Shown: positions 1 through 5,820, counted from the first letter of the stretch. The stretch is 6,409 bases of DNA from Chloroflexota bacterium (GCA_016208345.1 JACQYG010000062.1:1-6409), one strand, 5' to 3'. Numbers and translations: made by a program. Notes: generated by a model from the sequence alone, not told the origin.

Positions 1-67
1 CGCCATCGAGGAGTAGAGTTTTTGCAACAACGTGCCTACAGCGCTGCGGGTACAACAAAAATAATGT

Positions 68-77
68 GGAGGAAAGG
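68..77 (+). promoter_or_regulatory. Shine-Dalgarno for the 208-residue protein
   Basis: A purine-rich GGAGGAAAGG lies just upstream of the ATG at 83, with 10 nt between the GGAGG core and the ATG. It supports this start over the overlapping shorter frame that begins at 66. I see no convincing promoter in the 67 bases before it. Confidence 0.7.
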
Positions 78-82
78 CTACA

Positions 83-709
83 ATGTTTACCATTTGCTGC
101 ACCATCATCCCCAGCGGGAAGCTGGAAGAGGAACTCAAGAATATGGCTCAGGCGGAGAGTAAATTCACTCGCGACCTTGGGGTGCTTCGCCGAAACTTCT
201 ACCAGTGCATTGACCAACCACACATTATCTGGACCATCACCGAGTGGACCAGCGAGAAAGCCCACAATATGGCTGCCCATGGGATCATGAAGGTGCGGAC
301 AGACGATCGTGTGGCTTCGGCGTATTTCCAGCCGGGGTTGTATCTCGAGTTCTTTGCCAAGGGACTCCCGGAGGCGGCATGCATTCGCGATTTGGAGGCA
401 GCTCCGGGCCTTGTCGTAATCTCCCATGGGATCGTGGCTTCAAAAAAGATCGAGGCGTGGAACAAGCGGATCAAGGCCACCAGGGAGGTCTTGGCTGCGA
501 AGAGAAGCCTCTTGCGTAGCAGGATCTTCTATAACTACTACAACAGCACGCACTTCTGGGGCCTGATGGAATGGAGTAGTCGCGAGGGCTACGAGGAGGA
601 TCGTATGGTCGGGGACATCACTGTAGAGGAATTCACCTTTGTAGGCGGGCATCGCTCTGAACTTGCCGCATACAACCAATACTACTGTGCACCTCTTGCC
701 CTGGGTTGA
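83..709 (+). CDS. Uncharacterised protein with two ABM-like (dimeric alpha-beta barrel) repeats
   Basis: I do not recognise this 208-residue protein as a named family. It appears to contain two related halves. Residues 1-90 start with a beta-strand-like segment (FTICCTIIPSG), then a charged helix, then the motif IIWTITEWTSEKAH (49-62). Residues about 109-190 repeat the pattern: strand LVVISHGIV, long basic helix, then HFWGLMEWSSREGY (157-170), then a final strand (VEEFTFVGG). The shared core is aromatic-x3-EW-[TS]-S at the end of a strand, as in antibiotic-biosynthesis-monooxygenase-like ferredoxin-fold proteins; a tandem copy in one chain could form a pseudo-dimer. There is no signal peptide or membrane segment, so it is probably cytoplasmic. 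Members of that superfamily include quinol monooxygenases, haem-degrading enzymes and proteins of unknown role, so I assign no reaction. Start and stop (TGA) are clear and the ribosome-binding site is good. It is followed by an attC-like element, so it could be a cassette gene. Confidence 0.75.
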   Translation: MFTICCTIIPSGKLEEELKNMAQAESKFTRDLGVLRRNFYQCIDQPHIIWTITEWTSEKAHNMAAHGIMKVRTDDRVASAYFQPGLYLEFFAKGLPEAACIRDLEAAPGLVVISHGIVASKKIEAWNKRIKATREVLAAKRSLLRSRIFYNYYNSTHFWGLMEWSSREGYEEDRMVGDITVEEFTFVGGHRSELAAYNQYYCAPLALG

Positions 710-742
710 GGCGCACCGAGCAGCCGGATGTTTTGTTTACTA

Positions 743-760
743 TTGCAGGAACGTTCGCAA
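743..760. promoter_or_regulatory. Operator-like palindrome between the first two genes
   Basis: The sequence TTGCagGAACGTTCGCAA contains a perfect 8-bp palindrome (GAACGTTC, 749-756) flanked by TTGC and GCAA arms, with a 2-nt asymmetry on the left. It lies 34 nt after the stop of the first gene and 172 nt before the crotonase start. It could be a repressor site or a small hairpin in a read-through transcript. No regulator is encoded in the window, so the role is unassigned. Confidence 0.25.
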
Positions 761-775
761 ATCTGCTACCGATTC

Positions 776-866
776 GTCTAACGCCGCGTCGCCGGTTCCG
801 CTTCGCTCTGGCCAAATGCTCGGGGCTTCGCCGCTCGCACTTCAATGGCGTGGGGGTACGTTAGGT
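776..866 (+). repeat. attC-like (integron recombination site-like) imperfect palindrome
   Basis: The 91-bp element begins with GTCTAAC (776-782), which fits the R'' consensus RYYYAAC, and ends with GTTAGGT (860-866), which fits the R' consensus GTTRRRY. CTAACG (778-783) pairs perfectly with CGTTAG (859-864), and two G-T wobbles extend the stem outward. A second short stem, CGCC (790-793) with GGCG (847-850), sits inside, separated by unpaired spacers of 6 and 8 nt, resembling the R/L box layout of attC sites. The length is within the usual attC range. Only one such site is visible, there is no integrase gene, and the 82 bp before the first gene hold no matching GTTRRRY. This is therefore a candidate attC or an attC-derived dispersed repeat, not a demonstrated integron cassette. 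Confidence 0.45.
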
Positions 867-872
867 GCAGCG

Positions 873-893
873 GTCTGAAACGCGAAATCAGAC
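873..893 (+). promoter_or_regulatory. Small hairpin in the crotonase 5' leader
   Basis: GTCTGA (873-878) and TCAGAC (888-893) are perfectly complementary around a 9-nt loop. It sits 38 nt before the crotonase start and 18 nt before its Shine-Dalgarno. It has no T-run, so it is not a classical terminator. A six-base stem can occur by chance. Confidence 0.25.
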
Positions 894-911
894 AGGAAAA
901 AGAGGATAGTT

Positions 912-924
912 AGGAGGGAAAGGA
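912..924 (+). promoter_or_regulatory. Ribosome-binding site of the crotonase gene
   Basis: An extended purine run, AGGAGGGAAAGGA, ends 7 nt before the ATG at 932. The AGGAGG part is 14 nt away, which is long, but the GGAAAGGA part is at normal distance. It supports ATG 932 as the start. Confidence 0.6.
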
Positions 925-931
925 TTAAAGG

Positions 932-1729
932 ATGAGAGATCAAACTGTGCTGCTGAATGTCCAGGACGGCGTGGCGACCATTACGCTCAACCGGCCAGAG
1001 GTGCTCAACGCCCTCGACCTACCGATGGCCGAGGCGCTGGTCCGGGCAGTTCAGGTGTGTATGGAGGACGATGGCGTCCGCACCGTGATCCTGACCGGGG
1101 CTGGTCGCGGCTTCTGTGCTGGTGGAGACATGAAGGCCGCCTGGGAGCACGTCCAGGCGGGAGGCGACCCCGGCCATTTCTTTCGCGACCTGACGGTGCC
1201 CCTCCACCGGGCCATCACCGACATGCGCCTGATGGAAAAACCGGTCATTGCGGCGATCAATGGCGTGGTCGGCGGAGCGGGGATGAGCCTGGCGGTAGCC
1301 TGCGACCTCCGTCTGGCTGCCGAGGGCGCCAAATTCAAGCAAGCCTACACTTCCATCGGCCTGGTGCCTGATGGAGGGTGGACAGCGATTGTACCACAGA
1401 TCATCGGTGCGGCGAGGGCAGTGGAGCTCTTGCTGTTGGATTCGGTGCTGGACGCCAGGCAGGCATTTGCTCTGGGGCTGGTGCATGAGATCGTCCCTGA
1501 CGACAGGCTGGCCGAGCGGGCGCGAGAGGTGGCAACCAGGCTGGCCCAGGGGTCCACCAAGGCCTTCGGCGGCGCCAAGGCACTGGTGAACGCGGCGCTA
1601 TTCCCGCTGTTGGAGGTGCAACTGGAGCGCGAGCGGCAGCGCATCATCGCCCCGGGTGGCACGGCGGACTTCCTGGAGGGGCTGTCCGCGTTCGTGGAGA
1701 AACGGAGACGCAGCTTCCGAGGTTCCTAG
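932..1729 (+). CDS. Enoyl-CoA hydratase/isomerase family protein (crotonase superfamily, PaaG-like)
   Basis: This 265-residue protein has the full crotonase fold. The first oxyanion-hole motif is GAGRGFCAGGDMK (56-68). The second is INGVVGGAGMSLAVACDLRLAA (from about 109), with helix-capping glycines G114-G115. The C-terminal helical region runs from about 212. Compared with mitochondrial enoyl-CoA hydratase, the two catalytic glutamates align to S119 and Y139, so ordinary water addition is unlikely. The IGLVPDGG segment (142-149) places Asp147 where PaaG-type isomerases have their acid-base aspartate. I infer an acyl-CoA isomerase or related cytoplasmic enzyme acting on a CoA thioester, possibly in phenylacetate or fatty-acid-like metabolism, but no other paa genes are present. 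Length is normal for the family. The final residues read KRRRSFRGS; family members usually end near EKR-x-P-x-F-x-G. The region coding for residues 212-265 is duplicated just downstream, where the consensus proline is kept. Confidence 0.93.
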   Translation: MRDQTVLLNVQDGVATITLNRPEVLNALDLPMAEALVRAVQVCMEDDGVRTVILTGAGRGFCAGGDMKAAWEHVQAGGDPGHFFRDLTVPLHRAITDMRLMEKPVIAAINGVVGGAGMSLAVACDLRLAAEGAKFKQAYTSIGLVPDGGWTAIVPQIIGAARAVELLLLDSVLDARQAFALGLVHEIVPDDRLAERAREVATRLAQGSTKAFGGAKALVNAALFPLLEVQLERERQRIIAPGGTADFLEGLSAFVEKRRRSFRGS

Positions 1730-1933
1730 GTGACAGTGGTAATGATCTCTTCGGCGGCGCCAAGGCACTGATGAACGCGGCGCTATTCCCGCTGTTGGAG
1801 GTGCAACTGGAGCGCGAGCGGCAGCGCATCATCGCCCAGGGTGGCACGGCGGACTTCCTGGAGGGGCTGTCCGCGTTCGTGGAGAAACGGAGACCCCACT
1901 TCCGAGGTTCCTAGGCGACATTGCTAATGATCT
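1564..1933 (+). repeat. Tandem duplication of the crotonase 3' end, two 185-bp units
   Basis: Unit 1 (1564-1748) covers the last 54 codons of the crotonase gene, its TAG stop and 19 nt of flank. Unit 2 (1749-1933) repeats it with 8 substitutions that I counted by eye, about 96 percent identity and no indels. The trinucleotide CTT occurs at the start of unit 1 (1564-1566), at the junction (1749-1751) and just after unit 2 (1934-1936), consistent with duplication through short homology. The period is not a multiple of three, so unit 2 lies in another frame than the gene. All five differences in the coding part change an amino acid. Confidence 0.95.
1749..1914 (+). pseudogene. Detached copy of the crotonase C-terminus
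   Basis: Read from the TTC at 1750, this stretch encodes FGGAKALMNAALFPLLEVQ, continues through the typical crotonase C-terminal helices, and ends EKRRPHFRGS followed by TAG (1912-1914). It differs from the live gene at V219 (M here), P241 (Q here), R260 (P here) and S261 (H here). The residues here look closer to the family consensus (EKR-x-P-x-F-x-G) than those in the live gene. It has no upstream start with a ribosome-binding site, and an in-frame ATG at 1771 has none either. It is most likely an untranslated remnant of the duplication. Confidence 0.8.
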
Positions 1934-1945
1934 CTTAGCCTGTGG

Positions 1946-1980
1946 ACAAGATTCGGGGCGAATACAAGATTCGCCCCTAC
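1946..1980. repeat. Short hairpin repeat between convergent genes
   Basis: GGGGCGAAT (1955-1963) and ATTCGCCCC (1969-1977) form a perfect 9-bp stem with loop ACAAG (1964-1968). A 10-bp direct repeat, ACAAGATTCG, occurs at 1946-1955 and again at 1964-1973, so the loop and right arm copy the sequence leading into the left arm. It lies between the crotonase remnant and the stop of the aminotransferase and could halt transcription from either side, although neither strand has a U-run directly after the stem. I recall this type of sequence as a dispersed intergenic repeat in some environmental bacterial genomes. An alternative pairing, CCCC (1974-1977) with GGGG (1987-1990) followed by a T-rich run, overlaps it. 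Confidence 0.6.
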
Positions 1981-2000
1981 CATTGCGGGGATGTTTTCAC

Positions 2001-3137
2001 TCATGAGGTGAGTACCTCTCGCACCGCCTCAGCAACCTGGGCCAATTGCTCCTCGGTCAGGGCCAGGCCGGACGGAAGATATAGCCCTTGGCGAGCAATA
2101 CGTTCGGCAACCGGGTACGATTCGCCCTGAAAGAGACCTCGCCGTTGAAACACTGGCTGCTCGTGCATGCCCAGGAAGAAGGGGCGGGTATCGACACCCC
2201 GCTCGGCCAACCGCCGGGAGAACTCCGTGGCATCCATCCCTGTCTCCTCGGAAACGACCACGCCATACATCCAGTACACGCTGCTAGCCCAGGGCTCTTC
2301 CACCGGCAATTTGAGTCCCGGGACGCCCTGGAGCCTGCGGGTATACTCCATTCCCATCCAGCGCTTGCGGGCCACGATCTGATCCATCCGCTCCAACTGG
2401 GCCAGCCCCAGCGCCGCCTGCAGATTCGTCATGCGGAAGTTAAAGCCCAATTCTTCGTGGTAGAACCGTCGCCCGGGCTGGAAACACAGGTTGCGTAGGG
2501 ACGAGGCCTTCGCGGCCAGTTCCGGGTCATCGGTCAGGACCATGCCCCCTTCGCCGGTGGTAATTAGTTTATTGGCATAGAAGCTGAAACAACTGAGCGC
2601 TCCAAAGCTCCCGCAACGTTGGCGGGTGGGATGAGGCCCATCCCTTCCTGAGAGATACTCGGCGCCATGGGCCTCCGCCGCATCCTCAATGACGGCAAGG
2701 CCGTATTTCTCGGCCAACTCCAGGACTGGGTCCATGTCCACCGGGTGCCCGTAGATGTGCACCGCCATGATCGCCCGTGTACGCGGGCCGATCCTGTCCG
2801 CTATCTGGTTGACATCCATACAATAGGTGTGGGGATCGCTGTCCACCAAGACGGGAACCCCGCCGGCATAAACGACAGCCTGGGCGCAGGAGATGATGGT
2901 GAAAGTGGGCATGACGACCTCATCGCCTGGCTGGAGATTGAGGGCGGCCACCGCTACCTGTAGCGCGGCGGTGCCGTTGCAGAGGGCGACGCCATAGCGG
3001 CGTCCGCAATACCCGGCCCACCCCTGCTCGAACTCCTCGATGAACCGGCCGGCGGAGGAAACCCAGCCACCTCGGACACACTCGGTAACGTATTCTAGTT
3101 CCCGCTTGCCAAGCAGCGGCTCGTTAACCGGGATCAT
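2001..3137 (-). CDS. DegT/DnrJ/EryC1/StrS family sugar aminotransferase (GDP-perosamine synthase-like)
   Basis: This 378-residue PLP enzyme is predicted to aminate a keto-sugar nucleotide, usually using glutamate as donor, in the cytoplasm. It starts MIPVNEPLLGKRELEYV, typical of the perosamine synthase branch. CNGTAAL (53-59) binds the PLP phosphate, Asp152 in EDAAEAHG contacts the pyridine nitrogen, and Lys190 in SFYANKLITTGEGGM forms the Schiff base. GFNFRMTNLQAALGLAQL (231-248) is the usual conserved motif after the active-site lysine. A slightly long loop, SGRDGPHPTRQR (163-174), precedes the GSFGALSCFSF segment. The ATG directly follows the TGA of the cupin gene (TGAATG), and AAGGAG (3152-3147) inside the cupin end serves as ribosome-binding site 9 nt upstream, so translation is probably coupled. 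The exact sugar cannot be fixed from sequence: GDP-4-keto-6-deoxymannose is the likeliest guess, and other 4-keto or 3-keto sugars are possible. The stop is TGA at 2003-2001. Confidence 0.94.
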   Translation of the reverse strand: MIPVNEPLLGKRELEYVTECVRGGWVSSAGRFIEEFEQGWAGYCGRRYGVALCNGTAALQVAVAALNLQPGDEVVMPTFTIISCAQAVVYAGGVPVLVDSDPHTYCMDVNQIADRIGPRTRAIMAVHIYGHPVDMDPVLELAEKYGLAVIEDAAEAHGAEYLSGRDGPHPTRQRCGSFGALSCFSFYANKLITTGEGGMVLTDDPELAAKASSLRNLCFQPGRRFYHEELGFNFRMTNLQAALGLAQLERMDQIVARKRWMGMEYTRRLQGVPGLKLPVEEPWASSVYWMYGVVVSEETGMDATEFSRRLAERGVDTRPFFLGMHEQPVFQRRGLFQGESYPVAERIARQGLYLPSGLALTEEQLAQVAEAVREVLTS

Positions 3138-3539
3138 TCAGAACCGCTCCTTCTCATCGAGCCCGGTGTACGGGCCCTGCTTCACTTCCAGGAAAACGGT
3201 ATCTTCCAACATCCGGAATCCATGACCACCATTGATTATGATGAGGATATCGCCCGTGCGCAATTCCCGGGTCGCCATCAGCCGATACTCGGCGTTATAG
3301 ATGTCCACCTCACAGCGTCCAGCCTTGACGACCAGCGCCTCCGAGGTCCCCACGATGTGTCGCTCCAGGGGCTTGTGCACGTGACGGGCGATCTCGCCGC
3401 CAGCCCGGTAAACCACCAGCCCGATCTGCTGCGTGAATTCGGGAGGCGTGACAAAGGTCGTCTGGGCTGGATTCAGTTCCGCGCGGACGATGTAGGCGAG
3501 CGGTTCACCCTGGTCAGTGATATATTCTACGAAATCCAC
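3138..3539 (-). CDS. Small cupin-domain protein
   Basis: This single-domain cupin (133 residues from the start chosen here) resembles conserved hypothetical proteins found beside sugar-nucleotide genes. The first cupin motif is GGEIARHVHKPLERH (47-61), with likely metal ligands His53, His55 and Glu59. The second is GDILIIINGGHGF (96-108), with His106. The end, FLEVKQGPYTGLDEKERF, is strongly characteristic of the group. It may bind a metal and act as a sugar epimerase/isomerase-like or binding protein, but I assign no reaction. The start is uncertain. No ATG exists upstream in frame. GTG at 3539 has GGAGG (3549-3545) 5 nt before it and gives a protein beginning right at the conserved region. 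GTG at 3617 (159 residues) or at 3653 (171 residues, 2 nt after the ligase stop) would add a Gly/Gln/Ser-rich segment that looks like spacer. It is second in the ligase-cupin-aminotransferase gene order and abuts the aminotransferase. Confidence 0.82.
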   Translation of the reverse strand: MDFVEYITDQGEPLAYIVRAELNPAQTTFVTPPEFTQQIGLVVYRAGGEIARHVHKPLERHIVGTSEALVVKAGRCEVDIYNAEYRLMATRELRTGDILIIINGGHGFRMLEDTVFLEVKQGPYTGLDEKERF

Positions 3540-3655
3540 GTCATCCTCCGTGAGAGGCGAGGCTGGCTCTCCTCGCCCACCCTGGCTTTGGCCTCCTCCC
3601 GGACGCTGGCCAAGCACTGCCTGAAATGGCGAATCACCAATGTCTGACCCCACGC

Positions 3656-5611
3656 TTATCCGGCGGATTGGCGAATCTCCTCCACCGCTTGCGGATTCTC
3701 CAGCGACGACAGGTCCCCGGGGTCCAGGCCCAGATAGGCGGCGCGGATCACGCGGCGCATCACCTTGGCATTGCGCGTCTTGGGCAGATCCCGCACACAT
3801 TTGACCTCGCGCGGCTTGAGTGGCTTGCCCAGTTCGCGCGCCACCCGCTCCTTGAGTTCCTCGCCCAAGCCCTCGTCCGGCACGTGGCCCGGTTTCAACA
3901 CGCAGAAGCAAACGACCTCTTCCCCCTTGAGCGGATCGGGCACGCCGATGCAGGCGGCTTCGCTCACCGCCGGGTGCGCCACCAACACCGACTCCACCTC
4001 GGCCGGGCCCAGCCGCTTGCCGGCTACCTTGATCGTGTCGTCTGAGCGGCCGAGAATGTACCACAAATCGTCGGCGTCCACCGCCGCCCAGTCGCCGTGA
4101 ACCCACACGTCGGGCCAGCGGGACCAGTAGGTTTGGAGGTAGCGGTCGGGGTCGTGCCAGAAACCCCGCGTCATCCCAATCCAGGGACCGCGGATCACCA
4201 GCTCGCCCACCTGATCCCGCACGCTGTGCCCTTCGTCGTCCACCACGTCGGCGGCCATCCCGGGCACTGGCCCGGAGAAGGCACAGGGTTTCAACGGCAC
4301 CAGCACGTTGCCGATGACAATGCCGCCAGACACCTCGGTGCCGCCAGAGTAGTTGATGATCGGCAACCGGCCGCCGCCGACGGTGTTGAAAAACCACAGC
4401 CAGGGGTCGGGGTTCCACGGTTCGCCGGTGGAGCCGAGAATGCGCAGCGCCGAGAGGTCGTGCCTCTTCACCGGCGTGTCGCCGTAGCGCATCAGCGCGC
4501 GCACGAGGGTGGGGCTGATGCCGAGGACGGTTACGCCATGCCGCTCGGCGATATCCCACAGCCGGTCTGGGCCGGGATAGTCCGGCGCGCCATCGAAAAA
4601 GACCATGCTCCCGCCCAGGATCAGCGTGCCAAACACCTCCCAGGGGCCCATCATCCAGCCCATGTCGGTCACCCAGTAGATCGTGTCGAAGGACTGCATG
4701 TCCAGCCCGTGGGCCATGTCCTGCGCCGATTTGACGGGGAAGCCGCAGTGGGTGTGCACTGCCCCTTTGGGCCGGCCGGTGGTGCCGGAAGTGTAAATGA
4801 TCATCAGCGGGTCTTCCGCGTCGGTGCGCTCGGTCGCGCATACCAGCGCCTGGCCGGCGATGACCTCGTCCCACAACTTATCGCGTGCCGGGTCCCACGC
4901 CACGGGATTCCCGGCGCGGCTCATGACGATGACGTGCTCGATGGATGGGACGTTGGCCACGGCCTCGTCCGCGGTGGCCTTCATCGGCACCACCTGCCCG
5001 CGCCGGAAAAAGCCATCGGCGGTGAACAGCGCCTTGGCGCCGGCATCGACCAGTCGGGTGGTGAGCGCCGACGCGCCGTAACCGGAGAAGAGCGGCAGGA
5101 TGATCCCGCCGATCTTCACGATGGCCAGGAGTGCCACGGCGATCTCCGGTGTCATGGGCATGAAGAGGCCGATGGCGTCCCCTTTCTTCAACCCCAATCG
5201 GCGCAGCCCGTTGGCCAGCCGGTTCACTTCGCGGTACAGGTCGCCGTAGGTCAGGACGCGAATGGTTCCTTCTTCGCCCTCCCAGCGCAGCGCAGTGCGG
5301 TTCTCGGTCGGCGTGCCGACGTACTTGTCCAAACAATTGTGAACGATGTTGAGCTTCCCGCCCACGCACCAGTGCGCCCAGGGGATGCCACGGGACAAGT
5401 CTACCACCTGGCGATAGGGCTCGTAGAACTCGATGTGCAGGTCGCCCAGCACGGCGTTCCAAAACCATGCCAGATCGCCGGTCGAACGCTGCATCAGCTC
5501 GTCGAACGAGGCGATGCCGTGCCGGTCCATGAAGCGCTTGAGGTGGCTGCGGGCGAGCACCTCCGGCGTTGGTCGCCAAACGATCCCTCCGAAGGGTTCA
5601 AAGCGTTCCAT
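3656..5611 (-). CDS. Acetyl-CoA synthetase-like AMP-forming acyl-CoA ligase
   Basis: This 651-residue enzyme of the ANL superfamily should activate a carboxylic acid with ATP to an acyl-adenylate and then to acyl-CoA. An acetyl-CoA-synthetase-type N-terminal domain (about 25-95) precedes the large AMP-binding domain. The phosphate-binding motif is IIYTSGTTGRPKGAVH (271-286). The A5 motif is NYSGGTEVSGG (420-430), with Glu426. Asp507 in VHGDWA binds ribose, and GRSDDTIKVAGKRLGPAEVES (from 521) marks the hinge and the small domain. The adenylation-half lysine is Lys616 in PKTRNAKVMRR; most acetyl-CoA synthetases have SGK here, not NAK. At the position of the acetate-limiting tryptophan in WWQTE of bacterial Acs there is Gly423, so a larger acyl substrate is likely. 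The start at 5611 is supported by GAGGT (5624-5620) 8 nt upstream and a promoter-like pair farther up. It is first in a - strand gene series with the cupin and aminotransferase. The substrate is unknown. Confidence 0.93.
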   Translation of the reverse strand: MERFEPFGGIVWRPTPEVLARSHLKRFMDRHGIASFDELMQRSTGDLAWFWNAVLGDLHIEFYEPYRQVVDLSRGIPWAHWCVGGKLNIVHNCLDKYVGTPTENRTALRWEGEEGTIRVLTYGDLYREVNRLANGLRRLGLKKGDAIGLFMPMTPEIAVALLAIVKIGGIILPLFSGYGASALTTRLVDAGAKALFTADGFFRRGQVVPMKATADEAVANVPSIEHVIVMSRAGNPVAWDPARDKLWDEVIAGQALVCATERTDAEDPLMIIYTSGTTGRPKGAVHTHCGFPVKSAQDMAHGLDMQSFDTIYWVTDMGWMMGPWEVFGTLILGGSMVFFDGAPDYPGPDRLWDIAERHGVTVLGISPTLVRALMRYGDTPVKRHDLSALRILGSTGEPWNPDPWLWFFNTVGGGRLPIINYSGGTEVSGGIVIGNVLVPLKPCAFSGPVPGMAADVVDDEGHSVRDQVGELVIRGPWIGMTRGFWHDPDRYLQTYWSRWPDVWVHGDWAAVDADDLWYILGRSDDTIKVAGKRLGPAEVESVLVAHPAVSEAACIGVPDPLKGEEVVCFCVLKPGHVPDEGLGEELKERVARELGKPLKPREVKCVRDLPKTRNAKVMRRVIRAAYLGLDPGDLSSLENPQAVEEIRQSAG

Positions 5612-5663
5612 GGGCGATTACCTCGTAACCTGATCGTTCAATCAAGCTGTGCGTCCGCGGGCA

Positions 5664-5702
5664 AATAGCGCCAAGCTCCCTGGCGTTGATGGCGCGGCTA
5701 TT
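5664..5702. promoter_or_regulatory. Imperfect inverted repeat over the ligase -10 and early leader
   Basis: AATAGC (5664-5669) pairs with GCTATT (5697-5702), and GCGCC (5668-5672) has its complement GGCGC at 5691-5695, with a 3-nt bulge between. An alternative smaller stem is CGCCA (5669-5673) with TGGCG (5681-5685). The right arm overlaps the predicted -10 box, so it could be an operator, or the left part could fold in the leader RNA. I cannot tell which. Confidence 0.3.
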
Positions 5703-5728
5703 GTACCATTGCGGAGCCCGGCTCGCAA
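5700..5728 (-). promoter_or_regulatory. Predicted sigma70-type promoter of the ligase-cupin-aminotransferase genes
   Basis: On the - strand a -35-like TTGCGA (5728-5723, four of six consensus bases) is separated by exactly 17 nt from TACAAT (5705-5700, five of six). Transcription would begin near 5693, giving a leader of about 80 nt before the ATG at 5611. It is the best promoter-like pair I found upstream of the ligase. It was found by eye and not scored against background. Confidence 0.5.
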
Positions 5729-5806
5729 TACGCCGAGGATGGCGGTCAAAGCGCCCTTCAAGCTGGATTTTACTCGGATTTCTCTACTAGTGAAAGAAGT
5801 CGATTC

Positions 5807-5820
5807 CTTTACCAGTAAAG
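5807..5820. promoter_or_regulatory. Operator-like palindrome CTTTAC-CA-GTAAAG
   Basis: Two perfect 6-bp arms surround a 2-nt centre, about 80 bp upstream of the ligase -35. A similar half-site, GTGAAAG, occurs at about 5789-5795. The spacing and symmetry resemble a dimeric regulator site, but no regulator gene is visible. Confidence 0.3.

Noticed and set aside
2..16. Possible end of an upstream gene (GCC ATC GAG GAG TAG)
   Set aside because: Only four codons are visible. It is plausible, since no stop precedes it, but cannot be supported.
199..480. 93-residue - strand open frame opposite the first gene
   Set aside because: Antisense shadow with no ribosome-binding site or domain. The + strand frame has a good Shine-Dalgarno and a repeated fold signature.
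1771..1914. 47-residue open frame starting at the ATG in the duplicated crotonase tail
   Set aside because: The ATG exists only through the V219-to-M difference, has no ribosome-binding site, and encodes just a C-terminal fragment. Treated as a remnant.
3654..4874. Upstream two-thirds of a long 578-residue - strand open frame that ends in the cupin
   Set aside because: It is the Arg/Gly-rich shadow of the ligase in another frame. Only the final part after about 3539 resembles a protein family, so a giant fusion is not real.
4097..5668. 523-residue open frame on the + strand antisense to the ligase
   Set aside because: It has His/Gly/Val/Asp-rich composition without domains, typical of the antisense frame of a GC-rich gene. 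The ligase on the other strand has every expected motif.
1978..5714. TACCATTGCGG direct repeat at 1978-1988 and 5704-5714 flanking the - strand genes
   Set aside because: It looked like a possible insertion footprint, but several 11-bp matches are expected by chance in 6.4 kb, and nothing else marks these points as element ends.
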